A stretch of 9,661 nucleotides of DNA, from contig DKBB01000146.1 in NCBI GenBank assembly GCA_002451015.1, positions 3,993-13,653 of the forward strand. The letters run 5' to 3'. Positions 1 through 5,573 of the stretch are shown in pieces. The position numbers and the translations under genes were made by a program. Every line of letters starts with the position of its first letter. The first letter of the stretch is position 1. Under the pieces are notes generated by a model. It searched no databases, had not been told where the DNA came from, and worked only from the letters and a program-made list of their open reading frames with translations. The DNA comes from Acidobacteria bacterium UBA6911 (GTDB lineage Bacteria > Acidobacteriota > UBA6911).

Positions 1-29
1 GTGCCACGCCTAGCCCGAAGGGCGAAGCA
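1..29 (-). repeat. small GC-rich hairpin directly 3' of tRNA-Val
   Basis: Read on the minus strand, the bases just after the encoded CCA end of tRNA-Val contain GCCC-TTC-GGGC (13-23), a four-pair hairpin. A looser CGCC/GGCG pairing lies around it. No T-run is visible, so it is not a standard intrinsic terminator within the window. It could be a 3' processing or stabilising structure, or the edge of a palindromic repeat adjoining tRNA genes. The window ends here, so its full extent is unknown. Confidence 0.35.
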
Positions 30-105
30 TGGTGGGCGCCACAGGACTCGAACCTGTGACCCCTGCGGTGTGATCGCAGTGCTCTACCAGCTGAGCTAGG
101 CGCCC
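30..105 (-). tRNA. tRNA-Val (anticodon CAC), CCA encoded
   Basis: The reverse complement folds into a full 76-base cloverleaf. The acceptor stem is GGGCGCC/GGCGCCC, the D arm is GCTC..GAGC, and the anticodon stem CTGCG/CGCAG encloses a seven-base loop ATCACAC. The T arm is ACAGG-TTCGAGT-CCTGT, followed by discriminator A and an encoded CCA. The loop places CAC at positions 34-36, which reads valine codon GUG. The gene is transcribed opposite to the protein genes that follow. A possible weak promoter (TTGTAA-N16-TTAAAA on the minus strand, about 115-145) lies upstream, but I would not rely on it. Confidence 0.95.
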
Positions 106-519
106 GATGGAGTGTTTTTAACATTCCGTCGGAATTCTTACAAGTAAATTGTTATAAATGACCGCTTTATAGAACAGTTTAAGGCCAGAAGATTCTTCTG
201 GGACTGTATTTGACTGTTCTGAATCCCTGCACTGCCGTTTCCTAATCGTCTCATTTTCAAAATACCCCGAACGGAAGCAGCTTCCGCGGAAACCTTTCCA
301 TTTGATGAGGGATATCGATTTTAAAGGATTAAGCCCGGCTCGCCGATAATTTAAATGGGTAATTGTAGTGTCAAATCAGGAGAATAAGGGGAAATGGAGC
401 CGGGATGACTTCAAGGAAGTTTACCTGATTCCGAACGGTCCAAGGAACGGAGTGGTCGCCCTGAATCAGTACCAAGGGTTGACAGAATAGAAAATAAGGG
501 TCAGTGGGGGAGCGATCCA
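106..519. other. gene-free stretch between tRNA-Val and the FHA-GGDEF gene
   Basis: These 414 bases hold no convincing gene. Three small inverted repeats are visible: ATTCCG-T-CGGAAT at 123-135, CGGAAGC-A-GCTTCCG at 272-286, and GGAAA-CC-TTTCC at 288-299. A loose promoter-like pair, TTAAAG-N18-GATAAT, lies at 321-350 on the plus strand and could drive the downstream gene. The match is poor. A minus-strand open frame over 371-568 has no family resemblance and overlaps the real gene start, so it was not called. Confidence 0.5.
272..299. repeat. two adjacent short palindromes upstream of the FHA-GGDEF gene
   Basis: CGGAAGC-A-GCTTCCG (272-286) is a perfect 7+1+7 inverted repeat. One base later comes GGAAA-CC-TTTCC (288-299). 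No T-run follows, so a terminator is unlikely. The symmetric sites could be protein-binding sites, but nothing here links them to a regulator. Confidence 0.3.
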
Positions 520-1551
520 GTGCTGAAAATATTGCAGAATTGTTCAACCAAAACAAACATAGAGGCAACCATCCTTGCTAAATTAAATAACAAGGTTAAG
601 AAAAGTACGATTCACGGGGACGTTTCCTCATATATCCCTACATTAACATTCCTCTCGGGTCCTTCCATCGGGAAAGAAATTCCCCTTCTGCATCGACAAC
701 TCACGCTTGGTCGCGGCAATGACTGCGATATTGTAATTGCAGATCCTGCTGTATCCAGGAAGCATTTACAGATAATCTGCCGAAATATCTTGAAAAATTC
801 GGAGTTCACAAATTTTAAAGTAGTACTTAAAGATCTTGATAGTAAGAATGGTACATTAGTAAATTATTCCCGTATAAAAAAGACTATTCTGAAGCCTGGA
901 GATAAAATAATCCTGGGAAGGGTTATATTAAAGTACGAGCACAGGGATCTGGCTGAAAAACGGTTCTTCGATGAAATATATCGTTTTGCGACGGTAGACA
1001 GTTTGACCACGCTGCATAATAAATCGACCATAATCGGAATGCTTAAGGATGAAATAGTGGTTAACATCCGGGATCGACATTGGGTTTCGGTCGTACTGAT
1101 CGACATCGATAAATTTAAAAGTTTAAATGATATTTACGGACATCAGAAAGGGGACAGGATTCTCCGCACCGTCGCCGACTTGATTCTCTTTTCGGTTAAA
1201 CAGAGGGGTAAAGTGGGGCGGATCGGTGCGGACGAATTCCTTATCGTACTGCCCGAAACGGACCAAAACGAAGCGATCAGAATAGCTGAAGGGATTCGGC
1301 AACGCCTGGAATCCAAAGTGGGCCGGGATTCGGGGCTGAAAGAAAATGTTACGGCAAGTTTTGGCGTGGCTTCCAAGCTCGCTTCGAATGCGGATTCTGA
1401 ACAAATGCTTGAAGACGCGTATGTTGCCCTTTATCGTTCCAAATCGCTAGGAAGGAACCGGGTGGAGCTTTGGAAGACACCCGACAATTTTAATCCTGAA
1501 ACGTCTAATGGGAATGTTGAGAAAGAAAATCGGGAGTTTTTATCTCGTTGA
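520..1551 (+). CDS. FHA domain - GGDEF domain signalling protein, GADEF variant
   Basis: This 343-residue soluble protein joins a phosphothreonine-binding FHA domain to a GGDEF (diguanylate cyclase) domain. The FHA domain spans roughly residues 42-137 and shows the expected GR (64-65), SRKH (79-82) and NGT (110-112) motifs. The GGDEF domain spans roughly 156-318, with DSLTTLHNK at 160-168, DIDKFKSLND at 195-204, and the active-loop motif as GADEF (236-240) instead of GGDEF. The inhibitory RxxD site five residues before that motif is replaced by KQRG. An active enzyme would make cyclic di-GMP from two GTP. The second-glycine change leaves activity uncertain, and the domain may instead bind GTP or c-di-GMP. 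There is no signal peptide or membrane segment. The GTG start is chosen for the GGGGGAG site seven bases upstream. The gene overlaps the next one, a kinase-like gene, by 44 bases, so FHA recognition of phosphorylated partners is a natural inference. Confidence 0.9.
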   Translation: MLKILQNCSTKTNIEATILAKLNNKVKKSTIHGDVSSYIPTLTFLSGPSIGKEIPLLHRQLTLGRGNDCDIVIADPAVSRKHLQIICRNILKNSEFTNFKVVLKDLDSKNGTLVNYSRIKKTILKPGDKIILGRVILKYEHRDLAEKRFFDEIYRFATVDSLTTLHNKSTIIGMLKDEIVVNIRDRHWVSVVLIDIDKFKSLNDIYGHQKGDRILRTVADLILFSVKQRGKVGRIGADEFLIVLPETDQNEAIRIAEGIRQRLESKVGRDSGLKENVTASFGVASKLASNADSEQMLEDAYVALYRSKSLGRNRVELWKTPDNFNPETSNGNVEKENREFLSR

Positions 1552-2995
1552 GAAAATCGGTTCCGGGAGAATGTCGGATGTCTATCTGGCCATTGATCCC
1601 AGGTCCCGCCAGAAAAGAGCGTATAAGATCCTGAAAAAAAGGGTCATGAATTTTCCTTCGGATTACACCCGTTTCCTGCGTGAAATTGAAATGATTTGTG
1701 GCCTTCTCCACCCGGGCATTATAAAGATTTTTGACAACGGTATCCTGGAAGACTGCTATTTCTATTCGATGGAGTATATGCACGGGAGAAACCTGGCGCA
1801 GCTTCTGGATCGGGAGAAAATCAACTTCATAACCGCCATGAAACTCTTCCTGCGCATTTGTTCCGCCATGGCGCATGCCCATGATAAGGGCGTTTTACAT
1901 AGAAACCTGAAACCGTCCAATATTCTGCTCAGGAGTCCCGGGGATCCGGTGATTTCCGATTTCGGAATTGCAAAAAGTATTGCAGTGGAGAAAGGTGCGC
2001 TGACACAATCTGGTGAAATTCTTGGCACCATCGCCTATCTTGCTCCGGAACAACGCTACGATTCAAAAATAAACGATCAGAAATCTGATGTATATGCTTT
2101 AGGTGCAATACTTTATGAGATGTTGATGGGATTTCCTCCGCTCGGCAAATTTCCATGGCCGGAGCATATAATGCCTGATTTTCCCAGCTCGCTTCAACCG
2201 ATACTGGAAAAATGTCTCGCAATACAGCCGGAAAACCGCTTCGCAAACGCCGGATTACTGGAGCGACAACTCGAAAAGTGCAAAGACCTCAAGTGTATGG
2301 GCAGCGGGACTGAAATCAATCAACAGGATATTAATATTTCATCCGATGAAACCGTGGATACATGGAGTGATAAGACAGACCGGATTGAATCCTGGTTTCT
2401 TGTTATGAGAACCGGGACGACACGGGAACGACTTGCAACCATTCGCAATATGGTCGATACAATCGAAGCATCCGAGATAAAAGCCATTTTAAAGCTCTAT
2501 TCCGGAGAAAACGATCGGGTGCGGTGGGGATTGATACGCGTATTGGGTGATCTGAAAATTCCTTCCGCAACTCCCCTGATATTAAACGATATAAAAAGTC
2601 CCTTTCATGCCGAATGTGCTATAGAAGCGCTGGGTAAAATTGGCGCCTATGAGGCATTTGGCGAAATACTGAAATATATTGAAGGTCATCCTGAGAACGC
2701 CCTTATTGCACTGACTCCTCTGGCACAGACCGGAAAGGAACGGGCGATTCCATACATCTGCAATTATTTGAAGAACGACGTGTCCGTCGTAAGGCAGGCT
2801 TCGGTTCGTGCGCTGGCTTCCATTAAATCCGAACAAGCCCTAAAGGCCCTAAAGGAACGCACTTCGATCGAACGCAACAAAACAGTACGTACCAGTCTCC
2901 TGGAAGCGGTTTACTCCATGGAATCCACCCTGCTTCCCCGTTTGAATATTCCAATTCCGGACCCTGTCATTATTCAAAAAGGCGGGGAAGTATAA
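1508..2995 (+). CDS. Ser/Thr protein kinase-like protein with C-terminal HEAT repeats, HRN catalytic motif
   Basis: Residues 10-260 form a Hanks-type kinase fold. It has a glycine loop IGSGRMSDV (17-25), a VAIK-type lysine K40, a probable helix-C glutamate near 59-61, the catalytic loop HRNLKPSN (131-138), DFG (151-153), and APE (179-181) with a DVYALG helix-F motif (194-199). In active kinases the catalytic loop reads HRD. Here the aspartate is asparagine (codon AAC at 1904-1906), which predicts weak or no phosphotransfer, although ATP- and metal-binding residues remain. Residues 300-470 are helical repeats of HEAT type (for example VRWGLIRVLGDLKIPSATPLI and VVRQASVRALASIKSEQALKAL), a protein-binding scaffold. 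No membrane segment is seen, unlike PknB-type receptors. The start lies 44 bases inside the FHA-GGDEF gene in another frame, which suggests translational coupling. No strong Shine-Dalgarno site precedes ATG 1508, and ATG 1514 is an alternative. A pseudokinase scaffold working with the FHA protein is the favoured reading. Confidence 0.9.
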   Translation: MGMLRKKIGSFYLVEKIGSGRMSDVYLAIDPRSRQKRAYKILKKRVMNFPSDYTRFLREIEMICGLLHPGIIKIFDNGILEDCYFYSMEYMHGRNLAQLLDREKINFITAMKLFLRICSAMAHAHDKGVLHRNLKPSNILLRSPGDPVISDFGIAKSIAVEKGALTQSGEILGTIAYLAPEQRYDSKINDQKSDVYALGAILYEMLMGFPPLGKFPWPEHIMPDFPSSLQPILEKCLAIQPENRFANAGLLERQLEKCKDLKCMGSGTEINQQDINISSDETVDTWSDKTDRIESWFLVMRTGTTRERLATIRNMVDTIEASEIKAILKLYSGENDRVRWGLIRVLGDLKIPSATPLILNDIKSPFHAECAIEALGKIGAYEAFGEILKYIEGHPENALIALTPLAQTGKERAIPYICNYLKNDVSVVRQASVRALASIKSEQALKALKERTSIERNKTVRTSLLEAVYSMESTLLPRLNIPIPDPVIIQKGGEV

Positions 2996-3186
2996 ATCCT
3001 GAATATCCTGAAATATTTCGAATATTCGCCCCTACAACGCAGAACCAAATTTGGTGATGGGTTTATATTGCATCGGGTATAGACCCCGAATACCCTGGCG
3101 GAAATCCTTGCCGATGAGCGCGGGGCGGATCTCGTTCCACCAGTAAACGGTTCCGCATGCAGCAAGCCTGGTTGCAGACGATGATG

Positions 3187-3289
3187 ATTACTTGTTTCAG
3201 CTGCAAGGTGTGAAAATCTGTCCTGTCAATTCTGCCAATGTTTTGTTACCCTTGAATCCTTCCTGGGCAGCTCTCTTTTTTCCAGCAAG
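3187..3289 (-). pseudogene. possible relic of an IS3-family transposase OrfA
   Basis: On the minus strand, one frame reads LAGKKRAAQEGFKGNKTLAE followed by LTGQ, then meets a stop. The KGNKTLAELTGQ stretch resembles the helix-turn-helix start of IS3-family OrfA proteins (typically KG-K-TLAEL followed by F-VHP-QI--WKK). A frame shift just after LTGQ gives FHTLQLKQVI, which matches the expected continuation loosely. There is no start codon in place, no OrfB and no visible terminal inverted repeats. If the call is right, only about 35 codons of a frameshifted, truncated element survive. The match is from memory of the family pattern and is short, so the assignment is tentative. Confidence 0.35.
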
Positions 3290-3484
3290 GTAGGATCATA
3301 GAAGTAAACCCCAGTCCAATTTCTGCACATTCAGCTCATGGCAACAGTATCGATTTGGGGGAATATGACGAAGTGATGCGTGCTGGTTTTCAAGGAAAGG
3401 AGGATCCAAGCTACCCAATGGGAATTGTTTTTTCTTTCATCACAACGAACAAATACCGTAGGAGTAAAGACACGGTTAAGCTAC

Positions 3485-3513
3485 AAAAAAAGCCGCACTT
3501 CGGACGGCTTTTT
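3485..3513 (-). terminator. intrinsic terminator downstream of tRNA-Ala
   Basis: AAAAAGCCG (3487-3495) pairs with CGGCTTTTT (3505-3513) around a nine-base loop. Read on the minus strand, the stem ends in seven T residues, the classic rho-independent layout, about 80 bases past the 3' end of tRNA-Ala. The five T residues on the plus side could let it work in both directions. Confidence 0.8.
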
Positions 3514-3592
3514 ATTGGTCGGCGCTGCGCTTACTGTACATTTAGGGAAGGAAATTTGAAGTATGCCGAAATGCTCAAACCCCTGTCATTAT

Positions 3593-3668
<76 letters not shown>

Positions 3669-3689
3669 ACACGTGTCTGAACGATCGGA

Positions 3690-3718
3690 ATTATCCCTGA
3701 TAGAAAAGATACTGTCAA
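3690..3718 (-). promoter_or_regulatory. sigma-70-type promoter of tRNA-Ala
   Basis: On the minus strand TTGACA (3713-3718) is separated by exactly 17 bases from GATAAT (3690-3695). Transcription would start near 3683, giving a leader of about 15 bases before the mature tRNA 5' end at 3668. The match to the consensus is near perfect and the distance fits a stable-RNA gene. Confidence 0.85.
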
Positions 3719-3892
3719 TTGAATCCGTGACAGATATCTGGGATACAGATCCGGCACCATGGAAAAACCGTGTAAAGTGAGAGAATCTTTGATGAGGTTT
3801 TTTCCTTAAAAATTCTATATTCGTGATAAACTAGACGGTTATTAAAAAGGTTTGTTGAAATCCACAATTAAATATAACCGAGGACTACGCGA

Positions 3893-4504
3893 TTGTCTGG
3901 AAACAGGAAAATTCCCACCAAAACTGCTGAACTTATAGACGGCTCCCTGGAAGCGATTATCGATCAATGGTACTTGAGTGTCAGCGATTATTACATCACT
4001 TCCGAGAAAAAAACTGAGAATCCCGATATCCAGGTTCCTGAGGAACTGAAACGTTTTCATGACGAAACAGGCCATAGAATAAAATTCAACAAGGGCGACC
4101 TTGATTTTACCTATGGATTGAATCTAATGACGGAAAGCGATACCTGCATTCTGGAAGTCAGTGTTAACAACAAAGTTCCGAATTTCAATTATGGGGAGCT
4201 TGCACAGAAACTGGCTGCCTATTATCAGTCCGCCAGGGAAAAGCCTATAGATGGATTTAAAAAATTAAAGATGGTCCGTAATTGCGACGTATTCGACCTA
4301 CAGGAGGACATTCAGGACTGTATCGAGGTAGAAGAGCGTGAAGGCAAAGCGGATATAGTACGCCTGTCTTTCGGTGTCCAGGAGGAACACCTTGAAGAAC
4401 TGGTCGCAGATCCGCCGAATTTCATGGAACTGATCCACCAGTACTGTGTTGCACCTCTGAGGCGGATTTACGCGGAAGTTTTCAGGAAAAAGCGGAAAAA
4501 ATAG
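3893..4504 (+). CDS. hypothetical protein, 203 residues, unrecognised family
   Basis: I do not recognise this protein. It is soluble and charged, without a signal peptide or membrane segment. Residues 1-60 are mixed and acidic (PDIQVPEELKRF near 44-55), residues 70-95 look like beta strands (LDFTYGLNL, TCILEVSVNN), and 100-115 like a helix (YGELAQKLAAYYQSA). The C-terminus is helical and ends in the polybasic RKKRKK (198-203), which could contact nucleic acid or membrane lipids. No catalytic motif stands out. The TTG start is selected because GAGGA lies eight bases upstream (3880-3884) and the frame has no better placed start. The gene stands alone: the divergent tRNA-Ala unit lies upstream, and a convergent gene behind a shared terminator lies downstream. 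Codon-like composition and the Shine-Dalgarno site support it as real. Confidence 0.75.
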   Translation: MSGNRKIPTKTAELIDGSLEAIIDQWYLSVSDYYITSEKKTENPDIQVPEELKRFHDETGHRIKFNKGDLDFTYGLNLMTESDTCILEVSVNNKVPNFNYGELAQKLAAYYQSAREKPIDGFKKLKMVRNCDVFDLQEDIQDCIEVEEREGKADIVRLSFGVQEEHLEELVADPPNFMELIHQYCVAPLRRIYAEVFRKKRKK

Positions 4505-4509
4505 TAATC

Positions 4510-4523
4510 CGAAAACGTTTTCG
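4510..4523. promoter_or_regulatory. perfect 14-base palindrome CGAAAACGTTTTCG
   Basis: This exact inverted repeat starts six bases after the stop of the preceding gene. The GAAAACGTTTTC core resembles operators of LacI/GalR-family regulators. No promoter is evident beside it and no such regulator is in the window. The position between convergent genes argues against a normal operator, so it may be a chance or structural palindrome. Confidence 0.3.
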
Positions 4524-4548
4524 AACTTTAAGATGTTATTCTAAAGAC

Positions 4549-4573
4549 GCCTTATGCCTGTGCATAGGGCTTT
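4549..4573. terminator. shared terminator between convergent genes
   Basis: GCCTTATGC (4549-4557) pairs with GCATAGGGC (4562-4570) over nine positions with one G-U pair and a four-base loop CTGT. On the plus side TTTCCT follows. On the minus side GTCTTT follows. The hairpin sits 45 bases after the plus-strand gene and 16 bases past the end of the minus-strand gene, so it could end both transcripts. The T-runs are short, so termination may be partial. Confidence 0.6.
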
Positions 4574-4588
4574 CCTGTCTGTGCCCGA

Positions 4589-5215
4589 CTATTTCGGAGC
4601 ATCAACGGCCGGATCCAGGGGGATTGTAAAGGGACCAAAAGCTTTTTGGGTTCCTTCTTCTTCAAGGTTCGGGATGTGCAGGGTGCTTCCGACAAAAATA
4701 CTTCTTTTTGTTTTCTCAGAAAAGAAAAATAAAAATCCGCTATATACCGTCCCCGGATCTATGAGCCTGTTGGTTAGTTCTTTCCCGGTAAAATCCGAAA
4801 GAGGGGATGCAATGATGTCGGAAGAATTCCCGTTTGTTGCGGAAGAAAGGGTATCGCCGAACTTATTTCCAAGGACATCTTCTACAACCAGTGCCGCCGG
4901 AGTCGAAAAAAGACGATTACCAAGCCGGGTTTCAAGCGTAATGTTGCGGGTTTTTATTTTCAGATAATATCGTGATGAGTTTCGAATGATAATGTTCACG
5001 GGAAAGTATCCGCGTGAAGCTAGCTTCGGTACGTCGAACGCTTTGGAGCATTTTTCATCGTCGGGATAGGGTTCTGCCGCAATGGTGATATCGTCGACGG
5101 TACAATTTGCCGGGTAGGATTCGATTGGCAATATTTCAACGGTTTTAATCCGATAATCGGAGCCAAACAACAGGGTGGCAAGGAAAAGTGGAATCAATAT
5201 TCTGGGCAGTTTCAT
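4589..5215 (-). CDS. predicted exported protein, conserved hypothetical type
   Basis: The chosen start gives 208 residues beginning MKLPRILIPLFLATLLFGSD, a typical Sec signal peptide with a basic start and hydrophobic core. There is no lipobox cysteine. The mature part looks beta-rich: ITIAAEPYPDDEKCSKAF (43-60), then RGYFPVNIIIRNSS (68-81), LKIKTRNITLETRL (85-98), and a late DPGTVYSGFLFFF (153-165). The pattern of TIAAEPY, an acidic stretch, GxxPVxxxIRN and a late GFLFF is one I recall from uncharacterised exported proteins of Acidobacteria-like and deltaproteobacterial genomes. Its function is unknown to me. Cysteines 38 and 56 could form a disulfide in the periplasm. The frame extends upstream to ATG 5254, but that start would put a charged stretch and a second hydrophobic run ahead of the signal peptide, and its GGAG is only two bases away. 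ATG 5215 also lacks a clear ribosome site, so the start is not certain. Confidence 0.75.
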   Translation of the reverse strand: MKLPRILIPLFLATLLFGSDYRIKTVEILPIESYPANCTVDDITIAAEPYPDDEKCSKAFDVPKLASRGYFPVNIIIRNSSRYYLKIKTRNITLETRLGNRLFSTPAALVVEDVLGNKFGDTLSSATNGNSSDIIASPLSDFTGKELTNRLIDPGTVYSGFLFFFSEKTKRSIFVGSTLHIPNLEEEGTQKAFGPFTIPLDPAVDAPK

Positions 5216-5442
5216 AACGACAAATATAATAGCATAAATTAGTACTTCCGGCATATCTCCGCCGAAAGTTCAAAATGTCCGGCATTCCGGAACCATCCCG
5301 GTTTATGCCTGACCGATTATTGGGGCCGTCCAGAGACAATCCAGGAATATGTCCTGCCTTTTGCGAAACTGTAGCGGTATTTCTTCCTAAATTTCCCTTC
5401 ATATTAAGAAAAATGATGAATATATCTGGGTTTTATCTGTCC

Positions 5443-5463
5443 TCAATCTCTATGCAAGATTGA
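5443..5463. promoter_or_regulatory. candidate HspR operator: TCAATCT-N7-AGATTGA
   Basis: A perfect inverted repeat has seven-base arms (5443-5449 and 5457-5463) and a seven-base spacer. Its right arm overlaps the first four bases of the dnaK -35 box. HspR operators (HAIR) have the same 7-7-7 geometry with consensus CTTGAGT-N7-ACTCAAG. The bases here differ, so the match is in geometry and position only. A further TCAA at 5470-5473 pairs with TTGA at 5460-5463, and an imperfect CTCA-n3-TCTAT direct repeat continues into the promoter. With an hspR gene downstream, repressor binding here is a reasonable inference. Confidence 0.5.
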
Positions 5464-5488
5464 CAATGATCAACTCAGATTCTATATA
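5460..5488 (+). promoter_or_regulatory. sigma-70-type promoter of dnaK
   Basis: A perfect TTGACA (5460-5465) is followed after 17 bases by TATATA (5483-5488), with further A residues after it. Transcription would start near 5495, giving a leader of about 80 bases before the dnaK ATG. Because the elements are near consensus for the housekeeping sigma factor, heat control probably comes from a repressor and not from an alternative sigma factor. Confidence 0.8.
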
Positions 5489-5573
5489 AAAATGGCACTA
5501 AAATGATTGGTTAGCATTTCTTGCATTAATGACAACTATTAAATTTTGGTTCGAATCCTGAAGGAGGAAGAAA

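Larger units (their letters stand above)
2996..3592. other. intergenic region with decayed sequence
   Basis: Almost 600 bases lie here without an intact gene. Just after the kinase stop, a three-unit imperfect repeat (CCTGAATAT / CCTGAAATAT / TTCGAATATT, 2998-3026) runs into the palindrome CGAATATTCG (3019-3028) and then GCCCCTAC. The last part resembles half of a dispersed palindromic repeat that I recall from other genomes, and I cannot verify that. A plus-strand frame at about 3048-3180 is interrupted by stops. The IS-type relic and a terminator are listed separately. A plus-strand open frame across 3355-3657 runs through the tRNA-Ala gene in antisense and was not called. Confidence 0.5.
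5216..5573. other. intergenic region upstream of dnaK, shared with a divergent gene
   Basis: The 358 bases separate the divergent exported-protein gene from dnaK. The right third holds the dnaK operator candidate, promoter and leader listed separately. The remaining stretch 5216-5440 shows no gene that I can support. A TATTAT element 11 bases before ATG 5215 on the minus strand might belong to the divergent gene, but no -35 partner fits. Confidence 0.5.

Noticed and set aside
2974..3165. Minus-strand 63-codon open frame after the kinase gene
   Set aside because: Composition looks random, it crosses the AT repeat and the end of the kinase gene, and no start signal is seen.
5275..5463. Plus-strand 62-codon open frame before dnaK
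   Set aside because: It lacks a ribosome site, resembles no family, and runs through the candidate operator and into the dnaK -35 box.
5511..5535. CIRCE element (HrcA site) upstream of dnaK
   Set aside because: TTAGCA matches the start of a CIRCE arm, but no GAGTGCTAA-type partner occurs at the right spacing, and no hrcA is in the window.
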